64,000 nucleotides of DNA from Chromobotia macracanthus (Eukaryota > Chordata > Actinopteri > Cypriniformes > Botiidae), in contig JAZGTH010000007.1 of NCBI GenBank assembly GCA_036877525.1, positions 13,371,001-13,435,000 on the forward strand, given 5' to 3'. A program made the translations under genes and the position numbers. Under the pieces are notes generated by a model that was not told the origin of the DNA, searched no databases, and was given only the letters and a program-made list of their open reading frames with translations. Of this stretch, positions 1-10,859 are shown in pieces (the stretch's first letter is position 1; each line of letters opens with the position of its first letter).

Positions 1-299
1 GTAACATGCTGTGACACAACTCAAGTAGATTTGTCAGTGCAATGAGTTGCTCTGAAGATTATCTGCTTCACACACTGTCTGTTGTGATTGTTGCTCTAGT
101 GTTATAACAACATGCAGATATTCCTCTTTTCTGGAGTGCTGCATTAGTGACAAACATTCATTTATGTGTGTGTGTCAAATTGTGGAGAACTGTGTGTGTC
201 TGCTTTGTGACTGTGTAATCCAACAATTAAACCATCAAATTTAATGATCAAATAACTCAATTCATTGATTTTAGCTTTGTGGCTTTCTGTTTGCTGGTG
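1..299. other. unique noncoding sequence
   Basis: AT-rich complex sequence with short GT-rich patches near 163-205. No splice-bounded frame, RNA gene or recognisable repeat is seen. Confidence 0.5.
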
Positions 300-321
300 C
301 ACACACACACACACACACACA
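300..321. repeat. (CA)11 microsatellite
   Basis: Uninterrupted CA dinucleotides are directly visible. This is the usual vertebrate microsatellite type. Confidence 0.95.
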
Positions 322-369
322 TTTACTTATCTTAATATGAACGTTTCATAGACTTCTGTTGTTGGTTTT

Positions 370-600
370 ATACACAGCTAGTTATATACACTGTAACTTA
401 ATCCTAACCCGCACTATAACCCTAACAGAAAACTTTCTGCATTTTAATAATTAAAATCTATACTATATTTTTTAAATATTTTTACAAATGAGGATGCCCC
501 CAAAAGGAGACTTTGCTCAGATTTTTCTGACAAATTTATCCCCTATATATGGTTATATAAACCTACACATAAACCTACGCATACAATTTTATTATACATG
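370..600. repeat. interspersed repeat remnant (teleost type)
   Basis: The stretch has TAACCCTAAC-like pieces, AAACTTTCTGCATTTT near 430-445 and AAATGAGGATGCCCCCAAAA near 486-505. I remember this combination as a common cyprinid interspersed repeat. No terminal repeats are clear, so boundaries are approximate and the class is unknown. Confidence 0.4.
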
Positions 601-620
601 TATGCACATAAAATTGATTG

Positions 621-735
621 TTCAATTCAATTCAATTTTATTTATATATAGCTTTTTACAACATTACATTGCTTTACATATAATAAAAAAATTATAACAA
701 AGAACAGAACGTCAGACATATTCAACAAAGAATAT
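621..735. repeat. interspersed repeat (TTCAATTCAATT... family)
   Basis: It starts with three copies of TTCAA and continues with TTTTATTTATATATAGCTTTTTACA. This head belongs to a very abundant teleost repeat recalled from zebrafish and carp sequence. The rest degrades into AT-rich DNA and AACAAAGAACAGAA. Class unknown; the end is approximate. Confidence 0.5.
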
Positions 736-775
736 ATGGTATTATTGCAAATAATTTGTTAAATGTATATTAAGA

Positions 776-837
776 TTAGTCTTATAATATAAGTCTTATA
801 TATATATATATATATATGACTTATATTATAAGACTAA
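776..837. repeat. 62-bp palindrome with TA core (cruciform candidate)
   Basis: Arms 776-795 and 818-837 are perfect reverse complements (20 bp each). The 22-bp spacer is itself almost pure TA. The whole block could extrude as a cruciform or template a long hairpin. It may be a small MITE relic or expansion of a TA-rich palindrome. Confidence 0.9.
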
Positions 838-1599
838 TTAGGCATACTAGGTTAAAAAAAAAAAAAAAAAAAAAAGATCCTGAAAGATTGTCTTTTTCAG
901 GAATAGCCAAACACATTGATGTTTAATCAAGGACCCTTGCAATCTTCATGTATCCATATTTTGGTCCAATAAATGTATCTGCAAAATCAAAATGTCTCTC
1001 CTTGTCTCCACCTGCACTGCCTTGCAATAAGAACAAAGCAAACTATGGCTTGCCACAGTGACGTCAACTTTTGCTATTGGCTATGTTGCTATTGTTAAAA
1101 AAAATATTCCTGCCCCAACAGAAAGGAAGAAATGTCTGTCATTTCATGTTTTTAAAGTAACACCATTAAAAGATTGACGTTACATTTGTTTTAGAATGTG
1201 GCTATGAACAAGATACTTATCAGCTTGACATCAGAACTGAGTATGACAGTTTAACATTGTTCATTACATATGACTGCACCCAACACAGCACCGCCCGAAA
1301 ACAATGTCAGTGACAGCCTCTGAACTACTGCACATGTCTGCTTCATGTGCTCTGAATTTCCTCTAATGCTTTGCCTATCTCATAAGAAGGAGAAGGCGGG
1401 GGTCTCCATCTGACTCTCTCTCTCTCTCGTCTCAGTAGGAGTCTGAGTTATGATAATCAGCTGATTAGTTGCTGCAGTTCTTCTCCCACAGGCTCTTTTG
1501 TGTGTAAAATCCTTTCGCTCAATTGACATGTGGACATCATCAAGCTGATGAAATGCAGTTGTAATGAACAAGTGGGCTGGAGCATCTGCACAGGGACCC
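838..1599. other. unique noncoding sequence with A22 and CT tract
   Basis: It holds a run of 22 A at 854-875, directly followed by an imperfect hairpin (TCCTGAAAGA against TCTTTTTCAGGA, about 878-902), and a short CT microsatellite at 1414-1428. The A run might be a retroposon tail, but no element body is recognised beside it. No gene seen. Confidence 0.5.
1059..1066. promoter_or_regulatory. perfect CRE palindrome TGACGTCA
   Basis: TGACGTCA is the full CREB/ATF palindrome. An inverted CCAAT core (ATTGG) follows at 1076-1080. The pairing is promoter-like, but there is no TATA box or exon nearby and an 8-mer can occur by chance in 64 kb. Confidence 0.25.
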
Positions 1600-2290
1600 C
1601 AAACCCACCAGGACCCCATTCCACACTCCCAACCATGCTAATGCAGCGAGCTGCTCACCCGCCGCGTGCTGTCCCTGTGGAACGCCGCATGGAAATATTC
1701 TGAGATGCATATTCAAACAGCACCATCACTGGAGCGAGCTGCAGGAAGACAGGAGAGAGAGAGACAGAGAGAAGGAGGGAGGGAGGCTGAGCAGAGTGGC
1801 CCATGCTAATTTGGAAGCTGATAATTTTGCATCAGGCACGGTAATGAGGTGACAGTTCATTTGTGAGCATATAGCAGGAAGAGAGAAGCGGAGAGGAGGA
1901 GGGTGGGGCAGTGATGCTTGGCTGGACGCAGGTGTTGGTCCACTCTGCTATGAGCTGTCAAAGCTGGTCTGAGGGCTGCTGTCAAATTATTCCTCTTATA
2001 AAAGGCAGAGGTGTATAAATCGGAGAGGCATTTAAGGAATTAATGCATTCATATTCAACACATATTGCAACCAGCATTTCATTAGAATGCAGGGCTCGTA
2101 TTAAAACTGACGGCTGACCTTTAACACTCCTCCTCTGCTCTTGTACCAGCACGTTTATTACATACGTGTTTGAGTCAAGGAGGAGCTAAACATGATAAGC
2201 GGCTGTAATTAAACACGGCGACTGCAGGGGATCACCACAAGCCCCGTGTCCTTCTCATTTAACATACGTGCCTTAATACTCTCACACGGT
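1600..2290. other. candidate conserved noncoding block
   Basis: Complex, mostly repeat-free sequence with GC- and CpG-richer patches and clustered homeodomain cores: GCTAATTTGG near 1804, TGATAATTTTGCAT near 1819, GGAATTAATGCATTC near 2036. A purine tract lies at 1750-1790. There is no frame or splice structure, so a distal enhancer is the simplest reading. Cross-species conservation is inferred, not seen. Confidence 0.45.
1997..2004 (+). promoter_or_regulatory. TATA-like TATAAAAG
   Basis: TATAAAAGGC matches the TATA consensus and lies in the GC-richer part of the candidate block. A second TATAAA is at 2013-2018. No initiator or downstream exon is evident. It may be a noncoding-RNA start or chance. 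Confidence 0.2.
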
Positions 2291-3279
2291 CACAGCAAGG
2301 AAAGGTGCAGTTGAGCATTTCTTTAACTACACACACTTTAATGGAAGACTGTTATTAAAACGTGCACATTTCAACCCTTTTCTTTGTTATGTGAACATTT
2401 AATTTGGAAACTGTACTGTGTTTCATCATTTATTTTTGCTATTATAAAAAACTGACAGTTGATATTATTGTATTAACCTTGTTTAACTGTACTTTAAAAA
2501 CTTTTCTGTTTGTTCATGTTTTGTCATATTTCAAATGCATTGTACAGTAGGTTTCATAGCCTGTACATGATGCAGCTGGTATTTCATTTTCATGTTGATT
2601 TTGTGCTCAAGACACTGTCAATATTATTCTAGCATATTCAGACATTTTTCTATTCTTTACTGATCTAACAATTTTAATAAAAGTGTTACATAAAACAATA
2701 ATGTTTATTATTATTTTAATATAAATATTATATAAAATTATGATATATAGAACTTACCGTAATTTGCTATTGTAGACACATTTTCTATCAACAAACACAC
2801 ACTTTCTCTTAGAGGGTCTGATTGTGTACAGGTGAGATATGTACTCTGACATCATCACTGACATCACCAGCTACCAGCCCTTATCTGGTGTCTAGAGGTC
2901 ACATATCTGAGATATTTGAGGAAAGTGTTGTTTACAGTCGCATAAAAGGTAAATGTAATGATTGACACTGGTTATGAGTTATCACATGTGGGAAATGTGT
3001 GGTCCTCGAATGGGGATGACTTTTGGGGACCTTTTTTAGGTAAAAGGACCTTCCATATTCAGTCCAGATAACTGTCTGTATGATCCCACAGCAGATGTTT
3101 TCTGAGATCAGTCCTCCAGATGTGTCTTTGCACAGGGGTATAGCCTCTGTCTAGGTGGGCTGCTAAAGCGTTCACAAACCAGGGGTCACCCCAGACAGCC
3201 CACTCTGCTCCCCTGTGGCTAGGATGAGTGTAGTACCACATAGCATGTGTGTTAGAGAAATACTGCAAATGCATATGCT
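2291..3279. other. AT-rich unique sequence
   Basis: Strongly AT-rich from about 2380 to 2780, then mixed sequence. Small open frames at 3059-3274 have no domain. No gene or recognisable repeat. Confidence 0.5.
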
Positions 3280-3305
3280 TGTGTGTGTGTGTGTGAGAGA
3301 GAGAG
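3280..3305. repeat. compound (GT)n(GA)n microsatellite
   Basis: About eight GT units pass directly into five GA units. Confidence 0.9.
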
Positions 3306-3868
3306 GTCTGCTAGGTGTAGTGAGTGTCTTCCAGGCTCTATTGTACCTTCAACCACTTGGGAGACACACTCACGGGTCAAACACAGAGGTGTGCCAGACC
3401 AGCTGGCAACTTCCTGTTCCTCCAGAACCCTTTCAAACGGACAGATGCACACTTTCACTTTCTCTCTCACTCTGAGCCAAATACACACAATACAGACTGT
3501 CGCCCCAATATGGGAATTCAATAAAGAGGGCTTTCAGGTTCCACCCCTGCAAACAAACTGTCTGTGTTCCTGTAACAGACAAAGTAGTCCACTGAGGAAC
3601 AACAAGCTTAAATACACTTACTAGACCTTAGATAATGAATGACTATATAAACGTGCAAGTGTGAAATACTAGAAGAATGTAAAACGTCACTGTGAGCATA
3701 AACATAAATGTTGTTGAAGAATCTGGTAAAGACACACCCACATCAGACGACACTGCAAAACAAACCAGCCCTCAGACTAGAAGCAAACCAGAAGTATAAA
3801 AACAAGTCAACCTTAAACCTTTGAAAACAAAGCAGAAGATTTAGGTATGCTGTTGTTATTAAAAATCA
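3306..3868. other. unique noncoding sequence
   Basis: Overlapping short frames on both strands (up to 113 codons, 3283-3624) owe part of their length to the GT/GA and CT tracts and show no domain. Nothing else recognised. Confidence 0.5.
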
Positions 3869-3962
3869 AAATTCATATTAGGGCTGTCACAATATAAGAT
3901 TTTCACTACATATTTATTGTGGCCAAACAAATTCATGGTATCAATATTATCACAGTATCTGT
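3869..3962. repeat. interspersed repeat fragment
   Basis: The stretch carries GGGCTGTCACAATATAAGAT, then TTATTGTGGCCAAACAAATT and a TCAATATTATCACAGTATCT tail. I recall this order from a widespread cyprinid repeat. It is a short degraded copy without clear ends. Confidence 0.4.
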
Positions 3963-4099
3963 TTAGTTTATTTTGTGTTTTCTTTTCTCAAAATACAAGT
4001 GTATGGAGGCAGAGGGAGAATTTAAAAGCTTAAAAATTGGCCTCATGTGATAACATCTAAATTACCTGGTTTCATTTAAGTCAAAAATATAATATGAAG

Positions 4100-4460
4100 A
4101 AATCAAGCAGACTTCCTTAGGTTACACCATGAAAGTAAGATCATGAAGATCAGATAGAAACTAGCATAGTCTCTGGCAGTGCACAGAAGTGTGTAGTTTG
4201 TGCAGTAAGTGAAGTCAGAGGGTGAATTGTGTGGGTTGTGATCTTTTCTGCTTTTAATCTGGAAGATTAAAGAGCTCTGCTTCATTAGCATGTGTTTCTG
4301 CATCTCCCTGCAGAGTCCACCTCTCCACACACACACACACACACAGACTCAGTCTATTACCCACTCTTGGGGCCATTAAGGCCTCACATTAATGATGCAT
4401 AATTAGCATATGATGACAAATAATAGGAGTGAGCAGTATTAGGTGTAATGGAGACTGCAG
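4100..4460. other. candidate conserved noncoding block
   Basis: Repeat-poor apart from the CA tract. It has several ATTA-type cores: TTCATTAGCATG near 4283, and GATGCATAATTAGCATATGA near 4395, where homeodomain and POU-like half sites overlap. No coding potential. Enhancer role inferred. Confidence 0.4.
4326..4345. repeat. (CA)10 microsatellite
   Basis: Ten uninterrupted CA units split the candidate regulatory block. Confidence 0.95.
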
Positions 4461-4983
4461 CAATAACATGGTATCCTACTGTTACCCAGCACCCAGCCAA
4501 CCCCCACCCCACAAACACACACAAATCATTCACAACACACACGCTACACAAACACGGCAGCTACTATAGGTCTGCCTCTAAATATGCTGCTGTGAGAGGG
4601 GAAAAGCTAAAGACCATCTACATTCATAAATTATTCAAGCGTTATGTTACTTGTAAGACAGTACAATGGCATCCATAAGTCACTGTAACTTATGGTGGGT
4701 TAATCTAATCAATGAATCACAAGATTATAATACTAATGAAAATGGGCTGCACTAATTAAGCATCTCCTGTGCATTTCTGTTCTGAATTATTCATAATTGT
4801 AAATCAAAATATAGGTTGATATTCACAAAACGTTGTTACAAGCTAGCGGTGCTGTTTATTTGATCAAAACTGCAGGCAAATTGTCAGTTCAACAGTGTGC
4901 TGTCCATATCTGTCCAATGACAAGAAAGAGATCCAAGTGCTGCCCACAGCAAATGTGCACAAATTAACTATTGTAGAAGCAAG
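4461..4983. other. unique noncoding sequence
   Basis: AC-rich patch at 4498-4555, then AT-rich unique DNA. No supported gene or repeat. Confidence 0.5.
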
Positions 4984-5216
4984 GGTACCATTTTATATTA
5001 TGTATCTACAACTACTATGTACATACATGAGATTATGATTTTTTTGCATATATGTGTAGGTTTAGGGTTGGGTGCGTTTAGGTTTAAGAGTGTAATTACA
5101 TGCAACTTGTACATGTAAGTCCCATTTAACAAAGCGTCTGTACACAGTTACATTGTATACATTTTTTATATGTAAGTACATAGAAGTAAAACACACCTAA
5201 TGTATATAGTGTGACC
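4984..5216. mobile_element. MITE-like non-autonomous DNA transposon
   Basis: Imperfect terminal inverted repeats: GGTACCATTTTATATTA at the left end and, reading the other strand, GGTCACACTATATACA at the right. The interior contains GTAGGTTTAGGGTTGGG. The 233-bp length, lack of coding capacity and resemblance to the copy at 25729-25983 mark one family of palindromic, non-autonomous elements. Superfamily not assigned. Confidence 0.65.
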
Positions 5217-5577
5217 AAAGCAACATTACACAAGCAAGCATCAGTCACATTATTTTACATTTTCATCTTTTTAACAAAAATGAAACACTGAGGAAGCATT
5301 TCAATAGAGAAATCAGAACCCAGTAAATTATCAGCAATAATCAATTTGTACTTCACTAAACAGGCAGATTAGATTTAGATAAGATTAGATAGAATGAAGG
5401 CTAATATAAGACTTTTTAAAGGGTTCATGAATTGGTGTCACAGTAACTTTTTAAAACACTATTCGGACAGATATATTGTTGTAGAACTGTCTTTATCACT
5501 TCTTTCTCTCTCTTTCACATGCCTGTTTACTCATGCTCCTCAGCTTAAATTGACTTGCTAATGTTAACTTTTATTCG
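5217..5577. other. unique AT-rich sequence
   Basis: Contains a short TTAGATTTAGATAAGATTAG degenerate repeat near 5370. Nothing else recognised. Confidence 0.45.
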
Positions 5578-5850
5578 GTTGCTATGGGTTACAGCGTGCT
5601 GAGGTTTGACAGGGAGTGTACGGGCAGTGCTGATTAGTAGCAGGCAGTTCTGTCCATCTCTCGCGCATGGCTGAACCATCTGGCCATTTACTCGCTAATA
5701 AGCCCCTAATGGGCCAGATATTCGCAGCCCTGTCACACGGACGAGGTGCAGGATGCCTACAGCCCTCAACTCCTTCTGACATGTTGCTTGTTTCACATCA
5801 AAACTCGTCATTTACAGGCAGAGAGCTCAGAGGACGTAAAAAGTTGACCT
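5578..5850. other. candidate conserved noncoding block
   Basis: GC-richer than its flanks, with several CpGs (TCTCGCGCATGG, ATTCGCAGCC, CACACGGACG). Homeodomain-type cores sit at GTGCTGATTAGTAGC and CGCTAATAAGCCCC. Two antiparallel short frames overlap here but have no domain. Candidate enhancer. Confidence 0.4.
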
Positions 5851-5864
5851 AATCTGCACTGTTA

Positions 5865-5888
5865 ACACACACACACACACACACACAC
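5865..5888. repeat. (AC)12 microsatellite
   Basis: Uninterrupted AC dinucleotides at the right edge of the candidate block. Confidence 0.95.
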
Positions 5889-5940
5889 TTTGGGCTTTGT
5901 TATGTGTCAGACAGACTGAGTACATGGTAATTCATTCATC

Positions 5941-6010
5941 TCTTCACTGTCTCTTCTCCCTCTCTCTCTCTTTCTTGCTCTCTATTTCTTTTTCATTTTT
6001 GTCTTCCTGC
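5941..6010. repeat. pyrimidine-rich tract
   Basis: About 70 bases of almost pure C/T with an internal CT microsatellite. It could form a polypurine/polypyrimidine triplex. No acceptor AG with a plausible exon follows. Confidence 0.75.
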
Positions 6011-6119
6011 CACACAGCAGAGGGGATATGAGCGCTGTCAATATGTTTGATGATGCTCACATTGATTCCAATTTTCCAAAGAGAGGATTATGCATGGAAG
6101 AAAAAAATGCAAGAGAAGA

Positions 6120-6470
6120 GAGAAATATTAACATAAATCTGCTGCTGCCGCTGTCATTTGTCCTCCGAGTGTTGACTTTTTTCTGGGGATGTTTTCAGAT
6201 GAACTGATCCAGCTGAGATTGTAATTGGTGACACGCAACTTTAAGTTTAACCTTTTCTGAGACACTGGTGGCAACCAATTAACTGGCCATTGAATAAAAA
6301 CATCCTTAATTATCAGTCTCATTACTGCTGTATCGGTGTGTGTGGTAGAAACAGAGCACAGCTCGTGGCCTTCAGCAACATCTGAACGGCTATTGACCGA
6401 ATTAAAGTGACCAGTAATCTCTATAATCTTAACAGAGGAACTGTAATTTCACTCTGTCATAGTCATAGGG
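6120..6470. other. candidate conserved noncoding block
   Basis: Complex repeat-free sequence with GAGATTGTAATTGGTG, CCAATTAACTGGCC and CCTTAATTATCAG, a dense set of TAAT cores. No convincing frame. Distal enhancer inferred. Confidence 0.45.
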
Positions 6471-6899
6471 AAAAGCTTATAAACAGAGCCATATAAATGC
6501 TTCTCTATTTGTTCAGTCTCTCTAAATCCATGATGATGTGTCTCGTTCTGTTGTCCTCAGTAGGCTCTGCTTTGAATCATGTGACAGTAAAAGTGAATAA
6601 AGGCCAGTGACCACAGTGACATTTGCAACATTTAACACCTCATCAATAACACTGTCAGCTGTAACACAACAACACTGTTCCCATTAACACTGCTGATGAG
6701 ACGAAGAGAAAGTTCAAGAAAATAAAAGAGAAGAGATGAGACAAGATGAGAAAATATGGTACAAGAAGAGAAAAGAAGATGATTTTATCATTCAAGCGAT
6801 AAGATGGCAGCTTTAAAGTCACTAAAGGGATTTACTGTGTTCTTAAAGCACTCAAGGGAAAATCAGCTTTTCACTGGCATCCAGCATATAATCTCTTCC
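6471..6899. other. unique sequence with purine tract
   Basis: About 6697-6785 is strongly purine-biased on the + strand (repeated GAGAAGAGATGAG-like strings). The rest is unremarkable. Confidence 0.5.
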
Positions 6900-7480
6900 C
6901 AAAATATATCTATAAGGTCTCACACATGAAGAAACCTGAGACTGAAAGAATCTGAAAGCATTAAAGTTTGCCAAGGAGAAAAGTTTGGCTGGTGTTCATG
7001 TAGGAGAAGCAGCCAGTAGCAGGTCAGCTGTATAGCCAGAGCAGAAAACTCACAGCCTGAGAGATTACAATGGAGAAACGAAAAGAGATTTACACAAATA
7101 ATAGTCTCTGGCACTTTTAATTAGGCTCACACACACACATCCAGTAGCCTCTCTACTGTCTATTAGCGCAGCAGCTCTGGAAGCTAATTTATGTAAACTT
7201 GTTCTATTATGTAGTCTGTTGAGAGTGTCATTACTGCTTTGCCTGGCTTTGGGGCTTTTCCCTACACAAACAGCAGCTCGACTGCTCATTTGCTCTATGT
7301 GCTGGATGTGTATTCTAATGAAGCCCCTAACAACAACACGGCCTGCCAGGGCAAATTATTACCCCAAAATCAAAACAAAACAAAGAGACTCTCTAATAGC
7401 TGCAGAAAGCCCTCCAAAATCAACCATGTATATCTGCCTGTGCTAAACTATGTAGCAAAGCAGATGACATGCTTTTATAT
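6900..7480. other. candidate conserved noncoding block
   Basis: A long repeat-free stretch broken only by a short CA run near 7130. Cores include CACTTTTAATTAGGC, GTCTATTAGCGCAGC, GGAAGCTAATTTATG and GGGCAAATTATTA. Several overlapping 60-124 codon frames are mutually inconsistent. Candidate enhancer, possibly two modules split by the CA run. Confidence 0.45.
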
Positions 7481-8053
7481 TAGTCTTTTACAGATGAGCA
7501 CTATTTCCAGCTGTAATGTCTTTATGAATGAATACAAATACTTCTGTTTCTTGAACTACGGGCACTTTACTATAATTCACTTCTCTGTAATTGTGTGTAT
7601 TCAGGACACTTAAAGTTCTAGCTATAACATTAGACTTAGAAAGTCAAAGAAGTCAGAAACTGACAGAATTCGCCAGTGATGCGTGTACATCCACTGTAGG
7701 GTGTTGTATGCAAACATTTAATTATCTAGTGAGTCTGAAAATTGTGTTTTAGGGGATTTCCATTAAGGTCCACAGGTCCAAAAGTGCTCATAGTTGAGGA
7801 AACACTCATTCACGAAGGCAAAGAAGTAAGAAACTTTTAGTTTCTCTGACTGCTTCACTCTTAGCTGGCCCACAGTTCTCTGTCTTTCTTTGCTACGGCT
7901 CAGTCCATTCTGGATGAGTGTGTTTTGAAATGGACGGGTGCTGTGGATCCCGGTTTGACTGGCATCTGGGACCAAGAGACTTTCTGTGCTGTTTCAGTCA
8001 GTGTGTGAGACAGATGGAGGGAAATGAAGAGGATGAGAGAAAGTAAGACAGAA

Positions 8054-8056
<3 letters not shown>
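7481..8056. other. unique noncoding sequence
   Basis: No gene, RNA or clear repeat. A GA-rich approach begins near 8010. Confidence 0.45.

Positions 8057-8087
<31 letters not shown>
8057..8087. repeat. (GA)15 microsatellite
   Basis: Uninterrupted GA dinucleotides. The CT-strand reading produces a serine/leucine-rich spurious frame. Confidence 0.95.
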
Positions 8088-8091
<4 letters not shown>

Positions 8092-8189
8092 CATGAGAGA
8101 CATAAAGTGAAGGAGAGAATGTATAATATATTCAGACGTCATCTCTCTCTGTCTGTCAGGTTGAGCAATCATGGACCTTCACAGACCAG

Positions 8190-8515
8190 CAGCATCATCA
8201 CTATCTGGTTATGATATGATAGCAGAGTTCTGACCCTGTCTGGCACAGCCGGGCTCCAGCACAGGACTCTGCTGAGAGGGAGGAAGGCCGGGCGAGTGGG
8301 GCAGGCTGCTCTTGGGCACGAGCTCGGGGCAGTGGACTTGTCTGCTTTAATAGATTGGATGTCACTGCAGCGGGCGGGCCGAGCAGCCCCCTCAGCTGTC
8401 ACTCATCGGGCTGACTGTCAGGACGAGAGCCAGGCTTCAGGCGGCCGGATTACAGGGTAGTTACCAAAGCTGTCAGATTACTGACAACCTGACACCCCCG
8501 CACACTGCACCCCTT
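8190..8515. other. GC-rich candidate regulatory block
   Basis: The most GC- and CpG-rich patch in the first 15 kb (GGCCGGGCGAGTGGGG, CAGCGGGCGGGCC, CAGGCGGCCGG). It has four TGTCA cores (8360, 8397, 8416, 8471) and two TGACA cores (8482, 8490), the core of MEIS/TGIF-type TALE homeodomain sites. A small CpG island or enhancer is possible. No TATA box or exon is seen. Confidence 0.45.
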
Positions 8516-9059
8516 TATGTGTTGCTTTGTTTCTCTTCAGCAGATAAGAGAATTACTGAGCAGTAAGAGGAGAAGGAGGGATGGATACAAAAGAACTGGC
8601 AGAAGAAATACAACAAATGTGGAGGTTTCAGAGTTCCATGCTGTGTTAGCTTTGTGATGAAGTAACTAATGTTTGTAATTCCAAGTGTGTCTTGGAGTGT
8701 GTGAGCAGTTTGTTATATATGTTGTGATCTTTAACTCTCTGAAAATGTGAGAATAAAAAATCTTTTTCTATGGAGAAACACCTGAAAAGCAACAGAAACA
8801 GATATGAAACAAAAGATATTAAACAATTTTCTTTGTGAGATGACCTTTCAAAGCCCAGGGGAGTTCTCTGAAAATGTTTCTTCCTAAAGAAAAATTAAAA
8901 TGCAGAATTTTTATCGAAGTAATAATAAACAATAATTATATAAAACAATTACAGAAAAAATTGAGAAAGAGCCTTTCTTTGTGATGTTTATGTACTAGAA
9001 GTATTTGTAGATTATGAAGCTGTTCTGTGTTAATGTGTGTTGGCCAGACTACAGAAGTG
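8516..9059. other. unique AT-rich sequence
   Basis: AT-rich from about 8740 to 9010. No recognisable features. Confidence 0.45.
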
Positions 9060-9420
9060 TCTCACCATGTCAGCCTAAAATCTCCAGTAAATGAGCTCAG
9101 GTGAATAACATCTGAGCATCACTGCATACTGCGACTGGTAGCCCACTAAAAATCCACTCAGCAAATGAGTTCCACTTCCTCTTTTGTAAGAAATTATGTG
9201 GGAAATGGGTCTGATGGTAAAAGGGCCGTAAGAGTGTGTCAGTGCTAAAATCACCAGGCATATTTCCCATAATGCCGAGCAGAATGAGCAGTGGTAGCTG
9301 GAAATATTTTAATGATTGAATAGACAGAGTGGGCCGGACACGGGTCAGTGGATGTGTTTAAATTTTTCATTCGTCTCATCCGAGTGACCCTGAGTAAGAA
9401 ACTCTGTCATTCTACAACTC
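9060..9420. other. candidate conserved noncoding block
   Basis: Repeat-free complex sequence with GAAATATTTTAATGATTGAA near 9301 and CpG-containing GGGCCGGACACGGG near 9331. No open frame of interest. It ends just before a long GA microsatellite. Confidence 0.4.
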
Positions 9421-9452
9421 AAATGAGCTGTAGGGTAGAGGAACAAGGGAGG

Positions 9453-9458
<6 letters not shown>

Positions 9459-9507
<49 letters not shown>
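9459..9507. repeat. (GA)24 microsatellite
   Basis: The longest pure dinucleotide run seen in the window, about 49 bases of GA. Likely polymorphic and able to form triplex DNA. Confidence 0.97.
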
Positions 9508-9515
<8 letters not shown>

Positions 9516-10189
9516 TAAGTGGACATTTACATATCACATAGTGTACTGGAACCACCCAATTAGTGAGTGAAGGTAAGGGACAGAAATGTGATTTACAGAG
9601 ACAATGGTTTCTTGATATGTGTGTTTTTGTGTGTATGTTGTGTTTTAATGTATACCAAAAAGGATGATATATTTATTGTATAGTTTCATTATAAGTTCTT
9701 TAAAAATGGGGCTAAAGTAAACCATTAAAGCTAGTGACATGCCACTAATGCAAAGGCTGAAAAACACATTCAAAATCCTGGACAGCTAAGAAAAATATTT
9801 ACCTACTACTTACATATTTTATTAATAATTAATTAAAGGCTAAATGAACTAAATAAACTAAATGAAAGGCTATTAAAATCCAGTCCAATGAAGATTATTT
9901 TATTCTAAAGCTGTTCGTTATGTATAGGTATATTTAGTAAGTTTTGTTTATATCTCATCATTAGCTTAGCAACATGCTAATGTCAAACTGTTGGAATCAT
10001 TAGTAAGTTGTGCCTCCCATGTGTTTCAGATGAAGACTATATCTGTGTGGAGCTGCAAAAGCTTCCAAATTGGTCACCTATGAGCAAAAATGCTGCTTTG
10101 CTACATGCTACAAAATGTAGGCAGTAGACAGCAAGGCAGCTGACTAGGGTTCATAGTCTAACTATTATTACATGTCTTGGAATTTTAAA
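9508..10189. other. unique AT-rich sequence
   Basis: Short direct repeats such as CTAAATGAACTAAATAAACT near 9840. No gene seen. Confidence 0.45.
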
Positions 10190-10700
10190 TGGAAATCAAG
10201 TTACACCCAGTAGAGCATTCCAGGATGTCCAGACCTGTGCTCTGTTCCAGCACCTCTTCAGGGGTCATTACCAAACATTAGGTCAGGATCAGCTGGCCCA
10301 TGATACACCTGTGCGGATAATGAAGGCCAAACTCACAGACAGCACACTGCTTAACAATTAGAATTAGTCAGAGAACACAGGTTAACAAACTCACCCATCC
10401 CTGGGAGAAGACCGCTGCCCGTGTCTGGCACTAGTCCTAATGAAAGTTATGAGACCTGCCCACAATGATAAGCAGTTTCTCTTGTTTTGAGCCGTGCCTG
10501 CTGCATTATGCGCCTCTCTCACCCTACTTTTTGCATAGCCTAAAGCATCTATTAAAATCCCCTTGTAAAATTCATAAAACAAAAAATGTGGCAGGTCAGG
10601 TCTAGTGGGAACCAAAGTAAAGCTCCTTATTAGCAGCCAATGGAAAACACCAGGCCAATTACACATCCTATGTGAGGAGGGCTCCAAATCAGCGCAGGGG
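10190..10700. other. candidate conserved noncoding block
   Basis: Repeat-free, with CTTAACAATTAGAATTAGTC near 10351, GGTCATTACC near 10263 and GCGGATAATGAAGG near 10313. The 98-codon minus frame (10391-10687) has no domain. Candidate enhancer. Confidence 0.4.
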
Positions 10701-10859
10701 AATCAGTATTTTTTCTCTCTCTCACCTTCTCTTTCTTTTTCTGTCTTTCATTTGATTGTAAGTAAGTGGATGGGCAGGTTTTAGCCATGAATCTGGATCT
10801 GGTAATTATAGTGTGAGGGTTTAGTGGACAAAAATTCAGTCTCGCCTCTTGGAGCCATT

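Noticed and set aside
409..427. telomere-like TAACCCTAAC
   Set aside because: Only isolated imperfect copies of the motif, inside an interspersed repeat; no tandem TTAGGG array.
854..875. poly(A) tail of a processed pseudogene
   Set aside because: No gene-like or retroposon body is recognisable upstream of the A22 run.
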